Part shown: piece after piece, positions 11,561 through 23,930 of the stretch
Layout of the letters: each line of letters opens with the position of its first letter
Position numbering within the stretch: the first letter of the stretch is position 1
NCBI GenBank assembly: GCA_036023115.1
Contig: JAYKKT010000086.1
Location: forward strand, 17,833,501-17,897,500
Reading direction: 5' to 3'
Origin: Brasenia schreberi
Lineage: Eukaryota > Streptophyta > Magnoliopsida > Nymphaeales > Cabombaceae
DNA: 64,000 nt
The notes under the pieces: model-generated
The model's input: only the letters and a program-made list of their open reading frames with translations
Told to the model about the DNA's origin: nothing
Database searches by the model: none
Program-made: the position numbers and the translations under genes

Positions 11561-12490
11561 CTATCAAGAGTGTTTGTAACCAAACTTGAATTTGTTTAGA
11601 ATTTTCAAAATTTTGGAACGTCAATGGTTTCATAGTTTGTGAAATTTGGTGTAGAGAAGTTCAGCAGTTGAGTTTGTATTGTGTCAAAAAGATACTCATA
11701 AAATATTGTATATAGGAAAATTGCTTATTTTAATATTAGAAAGCTAAGTTATGAATTTTTCTAAAGAAATATATTTATCTCTATAAGTATAATGGAGATT
11801 ATATAAATATAATAAAGATTATGATTCCATAAAATTAATGAGAACTTAGTACTGAATCTTCTTTCTCACCTCTTCCTTTGAGATTCCTTTTTGGGATATT
11901 GTTATTTGATTTTTATTGATCTTGAGCACCTATTCTAACAATATGTGGGATATGCAGGTAATGGGGCCTAATACGTGGGTTATGAGGCTGAGTGAACATG
12001 TGGTTGGGAGCACTATTATATACCGCTTGAAAGAGACTTCAAACACAAACGTGAGTATAACAGTATATGAGTGGTGTGCAGCCTTTAATGGTTGGACCCT
12101 TTAGGTTATGTATTGAGCTTAATTTGATCTAAGATCGTATGGGAGGGTCGGACGCCTTCAATCAGGTAGTGGCACTGTGTTAACCACTGGGGAGGGATTT
12201 GGATTTGTATATTGCATCTCCTTGCTGCGATTGATTATAAAAGCGCTTAGATTTAGGAGAAAACCTTGGAATTTTGAATATAAAGTCCACATAAAAGACT
12301 AGTGAAAGTGCTATGAGTTGTTAAGCATGAAACTTTTGTAACTTTGCAAGAAAACCACCCTTCTCAAAAATTAATAACGTTAGTTCCATGATATTTTATG
12401 GAAGACCAAATGATCTCAAAAGGAGATACATGTTCCAAGTCGTTCGAGGCTTGGAGTAAGAATATAATAATAACATTATGACGCTTGGTG
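11561..12490. other. No gene recognised; possible LTR remnant
   Basis: Sequence downstream of the copia relic. A stretch at about 11780-11910 (short repeated TATAA/TAAAG phrases, then CTTCTTTCTCACCTCTTCC) could be the U3-R part of a decayed LTR, but no second copy is present to confirm it. A 62-codon open frame at 11916-12104 has no recognisable features. Confidence 0.3.
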
Positions 12491-12699
12491 AACAGTTCAT
12501 CCAGAGCAACACGATTGTAATGCTTGACCTGTGACATTATTCACAAAAAACCAAGCATTGCACACAATTGAGTAAAATCTTTCGATGTGTATATGTACAA
12601 CTTGATTTTGCATTACGGAATATTGTACATAGAGATGTGCTTTATAGCTTTCACGCTGCCGTAGATCCTCTTTGCTTTTCATTTCTTGTTTCTGCTTAA

Positions 12700-12972
12700 C
12701 TAGTTGGGGCCCCAACAACTCAAGTAGATGACTTTTCTCAGCGATTCCTCAGACGCCATACTTCCCTCTCGAGCCATCTTCTCGGAGCATGAGTATGAGG
12801 AATCGACAGTGGCTGTTGATACTCGGTTTAATTGCATCGAGGAAGCATAGCTTGTCCTGACTTTTTGATGCAGTGCTCTCAAAACTGTGTTGAATCTAAT
12901 GCCTTGATCTTTCAACCCCTGGACGGCTACAGTCGCTCCTGCGGAAACAACTGCTCTGTTCATGGTACTCAT
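12700..12972 (-). CDS. Wound-responsive family protein (DUF3774), copy 2
   Basis: Intronless, 90 residues, same length as copy 1 and collinear with it. N-terminal helix with AVQGLKDQG at residues 16-24, RFNTVLRALHQ, a Ser/Thr-rich segment around residues 52-62, then SEESLRKVIYLSCWGPN at the C-terminus. The start is fixed by alignment with copies 1 and 3; the 5' leader (GATTGAGAAGTTGGTTTTG) is nearly identical to that of copy 1. The 3' flank (about 12600-12690, with ATTGTACATAGAGATGTG) is also shared with copies 1 and 3. No lesion is visible, so the gene looks functional. Role as for the family: wound or elicitor response, mechanism unknown. Confidence 0.9.
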   Translation of the reverse strand: MSTMNRAVVSAGATVAVQGLKDQGIRFNTVLRALHQKVRTSYASSMQLNRVSTATVDSSYSCSEKMAREGSMASEESLRKVIYLSCWGPN

Positions 12973-13062
12973 CTTGCTAAGAAGAAAAGGAGATTGAGAA
13001 GTTGGTTTTGTTAATCTTTGTTGATGTAATCACCGACGAATGAGGGGAACGAACAGCCTCTG

Positions 13063-13070
13063 TATTTATT
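13063..13070 (-). promoter_or_regulatory. TATA-like box of DUF3774 copy 2
   Basis: AATAAATA on the minus strand about 94 nt upstream of the ATG, at the position of TATAAATA in copies 1 and 3. The single change in the core could weaken transcription of this copy relative to the others. Confidence 0.55.
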
Positions 13071-13208
13071 GAAGGGGGAAATTCATGGCACCCTAAAAGT
13101 TAGGATGTGGGGTTTCTGCAAGTTGGCATGGAGACTCCTTCAAAACCGGATTCCTCCATGCAAAACTATTGGCGGTAATGCTGAAACCTCTCATGGTTTT
13201 GGCAATAC
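13071..13208 (-). promoter_or_regulatory. Conserved proximal promoter block, copy 2
   Basis: Aligns with 517-658 and 21583-21718, including the AAAACCGG, GCAAGTTGG and CATGGTTTTGGCAATA islands (plus-strand reading). Confidence 0.55.
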
Positions 13209-13329
13209 AACGGCTGGTAGTGGGTAGGCAATAATACAATTATTGTCTTTAGTTCTTTATTTATTTTTCTGTGTGTGCGTGTGAGGGAGAGAGAGAGACT
13301 TTTTCCAACATCATACGTTTTGGTAATGA

Positions 13330-14231
13330 CTATTGTGTCCTCATTTGTGGTGATCCACAAGCATTTAAGTGGTGAGCCATGCGCGAGTTCACTGCGAGCT
13401 CATCTGGCTTAACTACAAGTCACAGACCCACACGATACGCGATTCAGTGTGGACGGGCCGGGTTAGGCCCATCTCATCAGGACAGCAAGAGTAGTCCACG
13501 CTCACTCGACTGGGTACGTAGTTCGACATGAATTCACAATCTTTTCTTTTAGAGTTATAGGGGACGAGGATATACATTTTATATGTAAATGAGTTCGCCA
13601 TATTTTATTATTTAAAGAATAAGTTCATAGAATTGCAAATTTGTTAAGCATCTCACATATCCAACATGAGTCTACGCATATCATGCAAGAGATCAACCAA
13701 AATGAGTGTCCCTCTAACATAGATGTAGATCAATATCACATGTGGAAGCTTAAAGGTGGTATACAATCTTCGTTACGCAGCACAACTCATATGCGGGACT
13801 AAAAGCATGCCCATATTTGGCTGGGAAGAATGACGCGTTTGAAGAAACAATATGGTCCCAGTGGATTTCCACAGTGGGGCTTGAATATGAATTTTGCTAG
13901 CATTTCAAGAAATAACCATGGATAATTAAGTCATTCGGAAAAATAATGGATTTTTGCAGAACTTTGTGATATTGATTGGTCCTTTTCTTGTCTTACTGTC
14001 TTTTGTTCTGGAGATGGCTGGAGACATCGTATTTTGAAGAGATAAAGACTTGGCCATCTCTGTCACCTAACTGTTGTGCAGGTAGTGCAGCCATACACGA
14101 ATGAGGCACTTCTTCATGCATAAGAAGCATCTTATAACGGACTTCTGGGATAAGGATTTTCTGTGCAAAACTGTAATATACAAGGTCAGTGCTTATTTTA
14201 TTTGCATGGTGAAGTAATTGGTGAAAGAAAC
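13330..14231. repeat. Segmental duplication unit upstream of DUF3774 copy 2
   Basis: Proximal part (13330-13790) aligns with 830-1400 and 21860-22350; distal part (13800-14231) aligns with 3020-3450. This copy has the simplest structure of the three, without the LINE relic, and so best represents the ancestral unit. Confidence 0.6.
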
Positions 14232-14391
14232 TTTTCTTTCTTTTGTTACAAGAGGAGGCCGAAGCCTAGTACACTCACCCACACATGCACCTTCTGATAG
14301 TCGACTCCCTAGAGCTCTCTGCACCTTCTAGGAGTCGTCGAAACTCCCACCAATTAGAGCGTCTTGGCATTGATCTAATGCTCTGGGTGCT
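14232..14391 (-). repeat. SINE-like repeat, copy B
   Basis: Interrupts the duplication unit: sequence homologous to 3450-3490 continues on the far side, at 14393. Minus-strand reading starts GCACCCAGAGCATTAGATC, has a GGGAGTCGACTATC-type box-B-like region, GTGTGGGTGAGTGTACTAGG, GCTTCGGCCTCCTCTTG, and ends TAACAAAAG. The clean interruption of a duplicated segment supports an insertion after the tandem duplication. Confidence 0.5.
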
Positions 14392-16040
14392 GAAAGGAAC
14401 TTTAGAAACGTGGAAACTTGCTCGGTGATCTGATCGTAGCCTACATGATTAGAAAGGAAGGTGCATTGGGCAATTGAACGCCAGTCTCAAACTTAGTATC
14501 ACTGTGGATTATAGGAGTATACATGTGATTTTTCAAGCAAGGGCCAGTGTATATACTGTGAACAAATTGGTGAGAAGTTTTCTCGGCACAGAAACTGATG
14601 TAAGTTAAAATGTTAGCATTGCCAGTTGAAGCTAAATGGTAGGGTCTCCATAGATATCGACAAAGGTTGAGAGGGAGGAGACCAGCCTTAAACAATGATA
14701 TTAACGGTTGTACTGGAAATAAGTGTATATTAATTGATAAATAAATGGGGGTAGTAGATTCTCCGTTTAGTGTACGCGAGACTTAAAGGTTACAGAATAA
14801 GGTAAGCACATTAAAATTAAAGAAGCTTTAACCACATTCTATGTGTACGCGAGACTTAAAGCTGCTGCAAGCATAGACCAATTTTAACAATTAGTAGCAA
14901 CTATCTACAATTCGAGTTGTAATAGAAGGACCGGGGTACTAGCAAAAATGGTGGCCTATGTTGCATAGATATGGGTACAGTATCGGTATCCGGTACGGGT
15001 ATAGGTATGGGAACGCAATTTCTTAAAAAACTAAGGTACGGGTATGCCACTATTAAAAAACATAAATATATATATATATATATATATAATTATATAGAGC
15101 ATTCTATATTTTAAAGAACATTCTATTGTTAATTTTATTCTAACTATGAGAATGCCATTTATACTCTACTTCAAAGTAAGAACATGGATATAGGCATATG
15201 CTAGTCTTTTGAGGTTCAATACTTACAAATAATCTGCAACTAGAAAAATATGAAATTAGCATATGTCATCAATGGAGATGGTAAAACATGAGCCATAGTT
15301 CGCAGACAAAAATTATGAGCACCAGCAACCAAACTGGATTCACTAGATCCCATTAGTTTTGTGTTGCATGATGTTAGTTTAGTCAATAGAAACGAGTCAC
15401 CCACGGTCTTCATATCGTTTCAAGCCCGTATAACTTCAAAAAGAAGCACTGATCCCAGAAAGCAAGAACAAAATGAACAGTCAATCAACAACCAAACAAT
15501 TAATACATAATAACTGACACATCTCATTCAGTTTAACATTCAATCAGATCTCATAAAACCACCAAAAAGATCATATTTGAATTCTCGATCAAATAATATA
15601 AAGCAAACAAATGAAACAAAAGAATAAGAACAACCTCGGGTGCCATGGCGAAAACTTACAATATATATTATAAAGATCCAACAGATGAAACTCCAATTCA
15701 TTGTGTTCCTTCTTTCTTTATCTATGAGCTACACGTATTAGATACACTAATAGCCAGCTGCCAAAGGAAGTTTCCAATTCACTCTGACCTTATGAGATGA
15801 AAGATAAGTAACAACAAGAAAAACATTGGGGATGTATCAGGAAATACCTCAAGGTACTCTTATGAGATGAAATGAAGAACTCCAATTCACTCTGAAGTGC
15901 CCATATAACAACTACATATAGTTGTCATAACTGGGTTGGTCTCTAATGCACAATTTCTGCTCACATTTTATTTCATTTTTCACTCGCTTTGCTTAATCCA
16001 AGATAATCCAGGATAAAGATTTCTATATTGCACACATATA

Positions 16041-16315
16041 CTCAAAGCAAGAATGAAACAAGATGTTTGCATTCAGAAGTAGTCCAATTCATTCTCCAAT
16101 GTTGTTAGAGTTGTTGCAACTTCAATATACTCCACGTGCAACTTTGCATTCAAATTCTTGTCTCAAAGCAAGAATGAAACATGATGCTTGCATTCAGAAG
16201 TAGTCCAATTCATTCTCCAATGTTGTTACAGCTGCTGCAACTTCAATATACTCCACGTGCAACTTTGCATTCAAATTCTTGTCTCAAAGCAAGAATGAAA
16301 CAAGATGCTTGCATA
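16041..16315. repeat. 121-bp tandem repeat (2.3 copies) inside the hAT element
   Basis: Units start at 16041, 16162 and 16283, each with CTCAAAGCAAGAATGAAAC; the third is cut off after about 33 bp. Units 1 and 2 differ at only a few positions. Non-coding. Confidence 0.85.
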
Positions 16316-16699
16316 TAGAACATTACATATACTAAAATAGCTATATACATCAAAAGAAATTGCAGAAAGGAAAACATATACTAAAACAGATAATATGGGG
16401 CATTCCTATAGAGAAAGTACAATAGTACATGGATCATAAATTTGTGATTCGTGATTCCAATAGAACATTACATATTCAGATCAACACAGAGAATAGAATT
16501 CATCCAATCGAGATGAATATCATTCCACAATCCACATATAGGACCCTTGTGGTATATCATATATTCATATGTAAACACAATATCTTTAAAACACAATATT
16601 ATTCCAACAGAATATTACATATTCATATGAGCACAGAGAAAGTTGTAATGCATATCAAAATTCATATGTTAAACACAATATCTTTGAATCTAAATACAT

Positions 16700-18941
16700 T
16701 AAGTTTCAAACTCCAATAGTCTCGATCTCAGTATTTCCTTCACTATCATCTGTAAAAAGGATTGCTTCCATATTTGGTTCATCAAGAGACAATGATGCAA
16801 CTTCAAGAATTTTTGCTCCCTTAAATGGATTCCAATAATCTCCACTAACATCTCACATTTTTGTCTGACCTTGCACGTAATACCTACTCTTAAAAAAAGA
16901 TGAAGGTTTGTATGAACAAAAACCAAATGTTCACTTCTTTGAGGCTTTAACTTATTTTTTCTATAAGAATTGATGAAGGAATATGTGTTCTAATTTCTTT
17001 TACAACATGAAGACGAGAATGGTTGTGAAAGAAGCTTTAAAGCTATCGTTTGAAGCTTAAGAATTAATGATCTATGAATAACCCACAATTCTTTTGGAGA
17101 TAAACTCCATCTATTTTCCAAGCAATTGAATTGTCTAAGTTCTTCTTCATTGCTTGAAGATTTGACAAATTCTTTTGTCACTTCTACCCTTTTATTTGGA
17201 TCTTGAAAGAACCTTCAAAGACATTTATTCCTTCCTTCACAAATTTCATTATCTTTGTGTGAGGGAATTTTATTAGGAACTTCTTTAATCCATTGCCTTT
17301 TATAATACCTAGAAATTAGAAAATAAAAATATCAAGTATCAACATAATAATCAAATAAAAAATTTATTTAAATCGAAAAACTTAAAAGAGTTTACCTTAG
17401 ATTTAGAGAATGCACCAAACAATGAAGTGGTGTGTAACTTTTGGTTCATCTATCAATGAAAATATCATACACTACTTTGTAGAAGGTGAAATATTCATTT
17501 AACTCATTGTTTTCATATTGATAAATAGTTGTCTTTACTTGCTCAATCATAGAGTCCCATTTCTTATAAACCAAATGAAGGAATGACTTATCTGTATCAC
17601 ATAGTCGAAGCATATCATAAATAGGCTTTGTGAAGTTTAAAATATAATTAATTTTATCCCACCAAATATCATTCAAAATCATATCTTTTACAATTGTAGC
17701 CTTTGGAATATCATCATCTCTATAATGAGACCACTAGTCACTGATAATCATTCTTTGAAGATCATACTTGATGGTTCTTATCCTTTTTAACATAATAATC
17801 CTCGAAGCAAATCTTGTTTCAGCAACAAGTAACTTTAGATACACAAACTGATTATACATAGATAATCTCATAAAATGATTCATGATAAAGTTTTTAATAG
17901 CAATGGCATCATCAACAACATTTGTTATCCAATAACACTCGTTATAAGGAACTTCACTATTTATAGAGTTCTTAGGCTGATAAATATTTTTCAAAGTAAG
18001 GTTTAATGTATGCACTACATATGGTGTCCAAAAAATATTAGGATAAACTGATTCAATAATCATCTCAACTGCTCTATAAGTAGGTGCATTATTTGTTATA
18101 ACTTGTATAATATTTTGAGATCCAATCTTATTAATAACTTTCATAATTTCATCTGCAATAAAGTCCTTATTTTTCACCTCACAAGAGCTATCAATAAACC
18201 TTAAAAATATAGGGTCTAATAAAGTTAATCAAAGGTCTTCTTTGTACATCAGTTCATTCATTTGTAACTATGTTTACTCCATTTTCTGGCTAAGTATCTT
18301 TAATAGGTTGAAACAATCTCATTAAATGAGTTTTCTCTTTCTGCAATAGTGTAATCCTTATAGCATTGTAACTAGGCGGAGTAAAACCTGAAATTGATGT
18401 ATTAGGAACATATTTGAATGCACTTACATAGTAATGGTTTTTAGGTACATTAAAAGCCAAACTTGCAGAGTAAAATAATCTTGCTATTTCACAGTCAAGT
18501 GATCCCTTACTTCACTGTTAAATGCTTTTGCCAATTAACTTTCACCTACTCTTTTTCTCTTACTTTCATCAAACAATTCAAATATAGGTGGATTCATACT
18601 TGTAGTTCCAGTAGGTAAGGAAACTTGCAATTGTCTAACTTTTTCATGTGTTTCTCTCTCAATTTGTCTCATTTATGAAAGATATTTATCAATAATATCA
18701 AAACAAATAACTATGACATTTCGTTTTTCCTTTAATAAGTGACACTTCACTCTAAAATAAGAACCTTTGTAAGTTAAACTATAATAGTTATACCGCCAAC
18801 TTTCATTTTCACCTCTTGTCTTTTATCTTGTAACAAGGAGACAAATACCCAAAGCGGGCAATCTTTTTCGAGTCTTCCAAATACAAATTTACTAGTGATC
18901 GAAGAAGAGGAAGTACTACTACTAGCAGACATGTTAGACAT
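16700..18941 (-). pseudogene. hAT transposase (DUF659 plus hATC domains), broken
   Basis: Reading leftwards from a plausible start at 18941 (a Ser-rich leader, then a segment ending DCPLWVFV where a BED-type zinc finger normally begins). The DUF659/RNase-H-like part is at 18177-17734 and includes VITNNAPTYRAVEMIIES (the DNA/NA motif region), a PYVVHTLNLTLKNI piece (the C-x-H-x-L-N-L region, with Cys replaced by Val), and FVYLKLLVAETRFAS. Next comes LNFTKPIYDMLRLCDTDKSF with LVYKKWDSM (17682-17446). Last is the C-terminal hATC dimerisation domain with LALKLLSQPFSSSCCKRN-type sequence (about 17060-16990) and VFVHTNLHLFLR (about 16925-16890). Several stops and frameshifts separate these. Normal proteins of this type are about 600-750 aa. 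Confidence 0.85.
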
Positions 18942-20273
18942 CTGAAAATAAATAATATTTAACTATCAATAAACAAAAATAGATTCACAAGTATTAAGCA
19001 AAAATATTGCATGATTCCTAGCTTGCTAATTGTTATCAAAAAAATAAAAAAATATATATTAAACGAACCCTATTTGTAAAGAATTTATTCAACATATAGT
19101 CATATACAAATTCCTATGTCAATTTTGTTAATCTTTTACCCTACGTATCCCTTTTGGATTCAATACTCACTTAGTCAAATCTGTCACATGATTCAGATCT
19201 GATTCAACAAATCGATCCATACCCTAAGTTAATACATATAAAGGTGTGTGTCAAGTGACCAGTTTTCACTAGTCCCATGACTCGCATCCTGACCTTTTCT
19301 AAAATGGATCTAATTAGAAACAACATATGATCTTAAGATCCTAGGAACCTCATATGATCTTAGATAGGATCTAACATCTTGACAACAGTGATCATGACGT
19401 GCATATTCACAAAGATTCTACTGTAAAAGAAAAAGAACTGGAAGCCTCATGCTATACACATATCCTAACTACACAAGTACACAAACACAACCGCCACCAA
19501 AAATTAGACTCCACCAAAAATTAGACTTCAACGTGCCACACAATAGGGACAAACAAGAAGTAAACAACCTCAGAAACACAACATATCAAGTAACAACCAA
19601 TCGCCAAACAAAAACAAACACAGATACGACCTCAATGTTTTCATGTTTCATGTAGAAACAAACCAAGTAGCATTCAAATCCATTACTACTCTAAAGAGCA
19701 TAAGCATAAGATTTTGTACAGGATAAAATCCATGTTGAATGGAATGGCCCGGAACCAAGATTCTCAGTTGTATATTAGAAACCATAAAAATCACTTAGAA
19801 AAATGGAGAAGAAAAACTAACATTTTGATTCAACAAGGTCTCATTCAACAGAAAATATATGAACCTGATGCCGTCAAACTGAGGTGGTTTGGATCCGTCA
19901 AGATGCTCCTTCCGAACTCTGAGTTAAGTTTTTTTCTTTCCCTCACCAAAAATTCAATAGGCCCGCCATTCGTCAATCGCAGTGCCCGACGATGAGTGCA
20001 CCTGAGAATAAGAGACTCAGAATTGGGGATTATGGTTGGAAAAAGGAAATTTATACTTTAGTTTTGAATCAGGGGAACCCATATCTGTATGAGTCAACCC
20101 GATCAATTTAGTACTCGATACCGGTATGTGACATACCCAAACTTGAGTACGCGTACCAATATATGCACACGCATACCAATATGCCATTCATGGACATGCA
20201 TACCCATACCCGGTATATAGCGGATACGGGTACGTCGCCCAAAAGAGCGTACCGGTGCAACATTGATGGTGGC

Positions 20274-21170
20274 AGACACATCAGATTAGACCTGGAAACG
20301 GAAACCCTCATTTCCCAGAAGCTTCACCTTGTTTCGCTATGCTTAGTTTGGTGTTAACAGCAAATTTGCGGGAGCTATTAGGCCAGAATTAGATTGTTCT
20401 TTATAGGAGTCCACGGCCGATTCAGCAATACCGTCTTGCTAGCTTTTGTCATTATGAAGCGCACAGTTTTCTGTCTGGCTCTTGTTCTGGTTAGAAAATC
20501 ATCATTTGGTACCCAAAGTTTCTGCAAAATCAAACATAAGTATCCCTGCGACAATTTATATGCACCTGACCGGTCTTGGATGGTTTCTGATTTTATCCTT
20601 TGCACGAGATCCAAGCATATTCATATTCATGCAAGTGCGATGAACTCATAACCAAGAAAGTTTCTAACTTCACAAGAAAATCAACCTCATATCAGAAATG
20701 ATATTATGCCTTGATCTTTTAATTCAAACCAACTCTTAACACCTGTTTCACTGTTTCAGTATTGAATTATAGGAAAGTGAAACTTCCCTCTTACTTTTTA
20801 ACTGCGAAGGTGCCACAATATAATTGCCAGAGATACACCGAGATCGTAGATAAAATTTTAAGATCTTCCGAGCACTGGAGTGAAAGTATGGTCGAAAGAG
20901 TAAATTCATGACCTGATGACGCTTAATAAAGATTAATTATCAAGGGAAACAAATGAAAAAGAAGTTCGTATGAAACCATCGTCATTCTTCACACAAAAGC
21001 AGCAGCAGTCGCATCTGTTTCTGCAAACTTGGGTAAAAACCTTTCACAGCTTTGTGTATATTCATCTTGATTTCATATTACAAAATATTATACATAGAGA
21101 TTGAGCTATATAGCCGTTCATAGCCAACATGAACCTTCCTTAGCTCGTTTGTTCCTTGGTTATGCTTCTT
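20274..21170. other. 3' flank of DUF3774 copy 3; no other gene
   Basis: From about 21000 the sequence is the duplicated 3' flank (a near copy of ATTGTACATAGAGATGTG, at about 21085-21103) and probably the 3' UTR with its poly(A) signals on the minus strand. Open frames on both strands at 20378-20651 overlap each other and show no domain. Confidence 0.4.
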
Positions 21171-21171
21171 G

Positions 21172-21450
21172 TTAGTTGGGCCCCCAACAACTCAAGTACA
21201 TGACTTTCCTCAGTGACTCCTCAGACTCTGTATTTCTCTCTTGTGCTATCTTCTGAAGGAATGAAGATGATGAAGAGGAATCGATGGTGTCTGTTGATAC
21301 TCTCTTTAATTGCATTGAGGAAGCACAGCTTGTCCTGGAGTTTTGATGCAGTACTCTCAAAACTGTGTTGAATCTAATGCCTTGATCTTTCAACCCTTGG
21401 ACGGCTGCAGTCGCTCCTGCGGCAACAACTGCTCTGTTCATGTAACTCAT
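21172..21450 (-). CDS. Wound-responsive family protein (DUF3774), copy 3
   Basis: Intronless, 92 residues. Same architecture as copies 1 and 2: AVQGLKDQGIRFNTVLR at residues 16-32, a Ser run (six Ser around residues 58-63, two more residues than copy 1), and a C-terminus ESLRKVMYLSCWGPN. The leader differs from copies 1 and 2 by an insertion next to the ATG (the CCCTATCTTTTCTGACTAAG region, about 21460-21479), so the TATA-to-ATG distance is about 128 nt rather than 95. No lesions; probably functional. Confidence 0.9.
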   Translation of the reverse strand: MSYMNRAVVAAGATAAVQGLKDQGIRFNTVLRVLHQNSRTSCASSMQLKRVSTDTIDSSSSSSFLQKIAQERNTESEESLRKVMYLSCWGPN

Positions 21451-21574
21451 TTTGCAAATCCCTATCTTTTCTGACTAAGAGAAGAGGAAATTGAGGGTAA
21501 AAACTTAGTTTCTTAAAACTCCTAAGGAACTCTTTCTTGATTGCGAATGAGAGGCAGAGGAGGAAGATAAACCG

Positions 21575-21718
21575 TATTTATAGAAGGAGAAGGTTCATGG
21601 TACCCAAAAGAAAGGAACAGGATGATTTTTGCAAGTTGGGATGGGAAGGAAAAACCGGGGTCTTCAATACAAAACAGTTAGCTAGTGAGAGAACCCTCCC
21701 ATGGTTTTGGCAATAAGG
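21575..21718 (-). promoter_or_regulatory. TATA box and conserved promoter block, copy 3
   Basis: TATAAATA at 21575-21582 (minus strand) followed upstream by the block shared with copies 1 and 2. AAAACCGG, GCAAGTTGGGATGG and CCATGGTTTTGGCAATA are retained. The middle of the block is shorter than in copy 1. Confidence 0.6.
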
Positions 21719-21859
21719 TGGGTAAGAGAGAATAGGACATTTTTGTTTTATTATATTAGGTTATTTTGTGCATTTATCTTTCTCTTTTTTCTGGAGATAA
21801 ATGGGGGGAGAGATGTCCCCATTCCAGCTTCAGTGTTACATAAAGTATATATTTTCTGT

Positions 21860-22350
21860 TATGATTACTGACTGTTGCCTCACTTGTGGTCATCCACATC
21901 CACAGGGATGTGAGGTTAAGTAATAATGTCACAACGAGGGCCTGCGGGCTCCTCTAGCTTTTCCAGTCATATCCGATTACGGTGGACGAGATATATGACT
22001 ACGGACTGATTTATGAAATCCGTAATTAATCACAAATTTTGTTAAGAATAAAGCACGACGAGACTCTTTACAAACATTGCATTCTCAATAAACCAGTTTC
22101 TGAATTTTAGTATGTAAAGGATTAGGTTAAGTGAAAATATATAGCAAATTTGTTAAACATGTCGCTTTTGGAGTCGATGCGAGTTGTCCAAGAGATACCA
22201 AGATAGTGCGCCCTCAACGTATGTACAGAGAAATATTAATTATGCCAAGCTTACAGGTTGGTGTACAAGCTGCGAGGTTCAAACTTCAAACTTGAATCAA
22301 ACCAAATTCGAGCTTGGCTCGTATCACATGTGAAGCTTAATGAACAAAGG
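21860..22350. repeat. Segmental duplication unit upstream of DUF3774 copy 3
   Basis: Aligns with 830-1400 and, less closely, with 13330-13790. Shared phrases include CACTTGTGGTCATCCAC and the AAACTTGAATCAAACCAA region at 22275-22310. It is the most diverged of the three copies. Confidence 0.5.
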
Positions 22351-22721
22351 TTCAGAGATTGAATCTTTAAAGGTTTCCACTTGCGCTTGCGCATGCGAAC
22401 TCAGATGTGAAAACACATTGGACGATATTTCCTAGGATTTGAACACTCTGCACTGCAACTCAATGCTGGATTATCGAAAGATGTTTTGTGCCAATATTGT
22501 GGCTATCATGTGGTAATTGGTAAACATCACCTTGAAGCACTAATACGGTCAACATCGCTCCACATTTGTCTTCGTCTTTGTATACGTTAGATACTTCTTC
22601 CCGTACCGTAACTTTGCACACAGATTTGTGCAGACACTTTTGCAGTGAAGGTGTTGAATCTGATTTTTGCTGGCATTCCAAGAATTGATTGTCGAAGAAG
22701 AGACTAATAAATATCTTAGAA

Positions 22722-22845
22722 GTTGCGTTGGATGCTTAGCTCCAAGTATGGAGAGAGGGAGAGAGAAGAGAAATTTCAAAAAGTTGCGTTGAAAGCTTAG
22801 CTCCAAGTATGGAGAGAGAGGGAGAGAGAAGAGAAGTTCCAAATA
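22722..22845. repeat. 61-bp tandem duplication with GA-rich core
   Basis: GTTGCGTTG..GCTTAGCTCCAAGTATGGAGAG begins at 22722 and again at 22783. Non-coding; the GA-rich part differs by two bases in length. Confidence 0.75.
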
Positions 22846-23399
22846 CTGTCTTCTTCTTTTGTAAAGAGATTGTCTAAATAAAAGTTACGTTTGTTACTAA
22901 TTTGCAGGAGAGACCAGATTCTCACTCAAACAGTTTCCAAGCTTTATTTTTCATAGTTGGAGTGGCTTATCTGGTCTTTTGTAAGGAAATTCCAAATACT
23001 GCAACTTGGCCGGGCTTACAAATTGAAAAGCCCGTAGTTTTGATTACAAGCAAGTTGGTATTTAGGATTGTGGGACCTAAATTTGTTATGGCCCTTCCTA
23101 AGTCACATCATCATTAGACCGGTTTTTCGACGCTAATGGGTCAGGTTTCATAACTTTTTCCAAACCTGTTACAAAAGGGTTTGGTAACAATGAAATTGAT
23201 CATAGATCCACCCATGAATCCTTCAAAGCTTCCTTCTCTGGGTTAACACAAGATCAAGATGGATCCTGTTAGGTCAGAGTAAGTAATGCGACCTTGAAGA
23301 AATATACACATCTAAGGGTTTTTCTCTCTCTTTTTTTGTGGTAAAAGTCAGTCCCAAAGTTATAAATCATAGCCAGTAGAATTCCATTTTAGGCCCAAA

Positions 23400-23930
23400 T
23401 TAGAAATCTAACGACAAGTGCTAACACCCATATTTCACAATTTGGCAATGACAATCTTTACCTAACAAGATGTAAACTAATATTAAAAGCAATAATGAAA
23501 AAGAATTGAAGCATTATATTTAACATGAAAACCCCCAAGAAAAAAAAGGAAAAAACCAAAAGACTAGAAAGTCCTAAAATCTTTAACGGGTACAAGCAAG
23601 CGGTTCACATAGTTATGACAATAACGATAAGAACATATCAAGAATATGAACACCATCACAATATCACTAGAAACAACTCAATATAAAGTTGAAGAGGATC
23701 TCACTCAATCTGGATTCACGAAATTTGTAAAAGAAAATTACTGAGTAAGAAAGAATCCATGATTAAGGAACCCATTCTCCCGTCAAAAGAAATATGTTAA
23801 ATAGTGGGCCCCTTGGGTGAGACTACAAAAGGCTACAATGCCCATCAAACCCATTCTCCCGTCAAAAGCGCCCACATTACATAATAGAAGAACCGGCAAA
23901 CTTCATGCCCGCAAATTTCTAAGAGCTCAG
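23400..23930 (-). repeat. Putative 3' LTR of the minus-strand copia element
   Basis: Diverged homologue of 30172-30800. It contains an internal duplication: AACCCATTCTCCCGTCAAAAG occurs at about 23769 and again at about 23849. That duplication is absent from the other LTR. Confidence 0.5.

Larger units (their letters stand above)
14956..20265 (-). mobile_element. hAT transposon (5.3 kb) with 8-bp target duplication
   Basis: Boundaries come from an exact 8-bp direct repeat, ATGGTGGC, at 14948-14955 and 20266-20273. Inside it the ends form short imperfect terminal inverted repeats: CTATGTTGCAT at the left and, in reverse complement, CAATGTTGCAC at the right. Just inside both ends lie clusters of GGTACGGGTA-like subterminal motifs (14970-15045, and inverted at 20115-20255). 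The element encloses a minus-strand hAT transposase relic. 8-bp duplications, short TIRs and repeated subterminal motifs are the standard signature of the hAT superfamily. The transposase is broken, so the copy is non-autonomous now. Confidence 0.85.

Noticed and set aside
14441..14695. 84-codon minus-strand frame with a possible ankyrin-like phrase (PYHLASTGNANIL)
   Set aside because: A single short phrase with no second repeat and no exon context; not enough to call a gene.
20163..20357. Overlapping 64-67 codon frames rich in His, Thr and Met
   Set aside because: They translate the subterminal GGTACGGGTA motifs of the hAT element.
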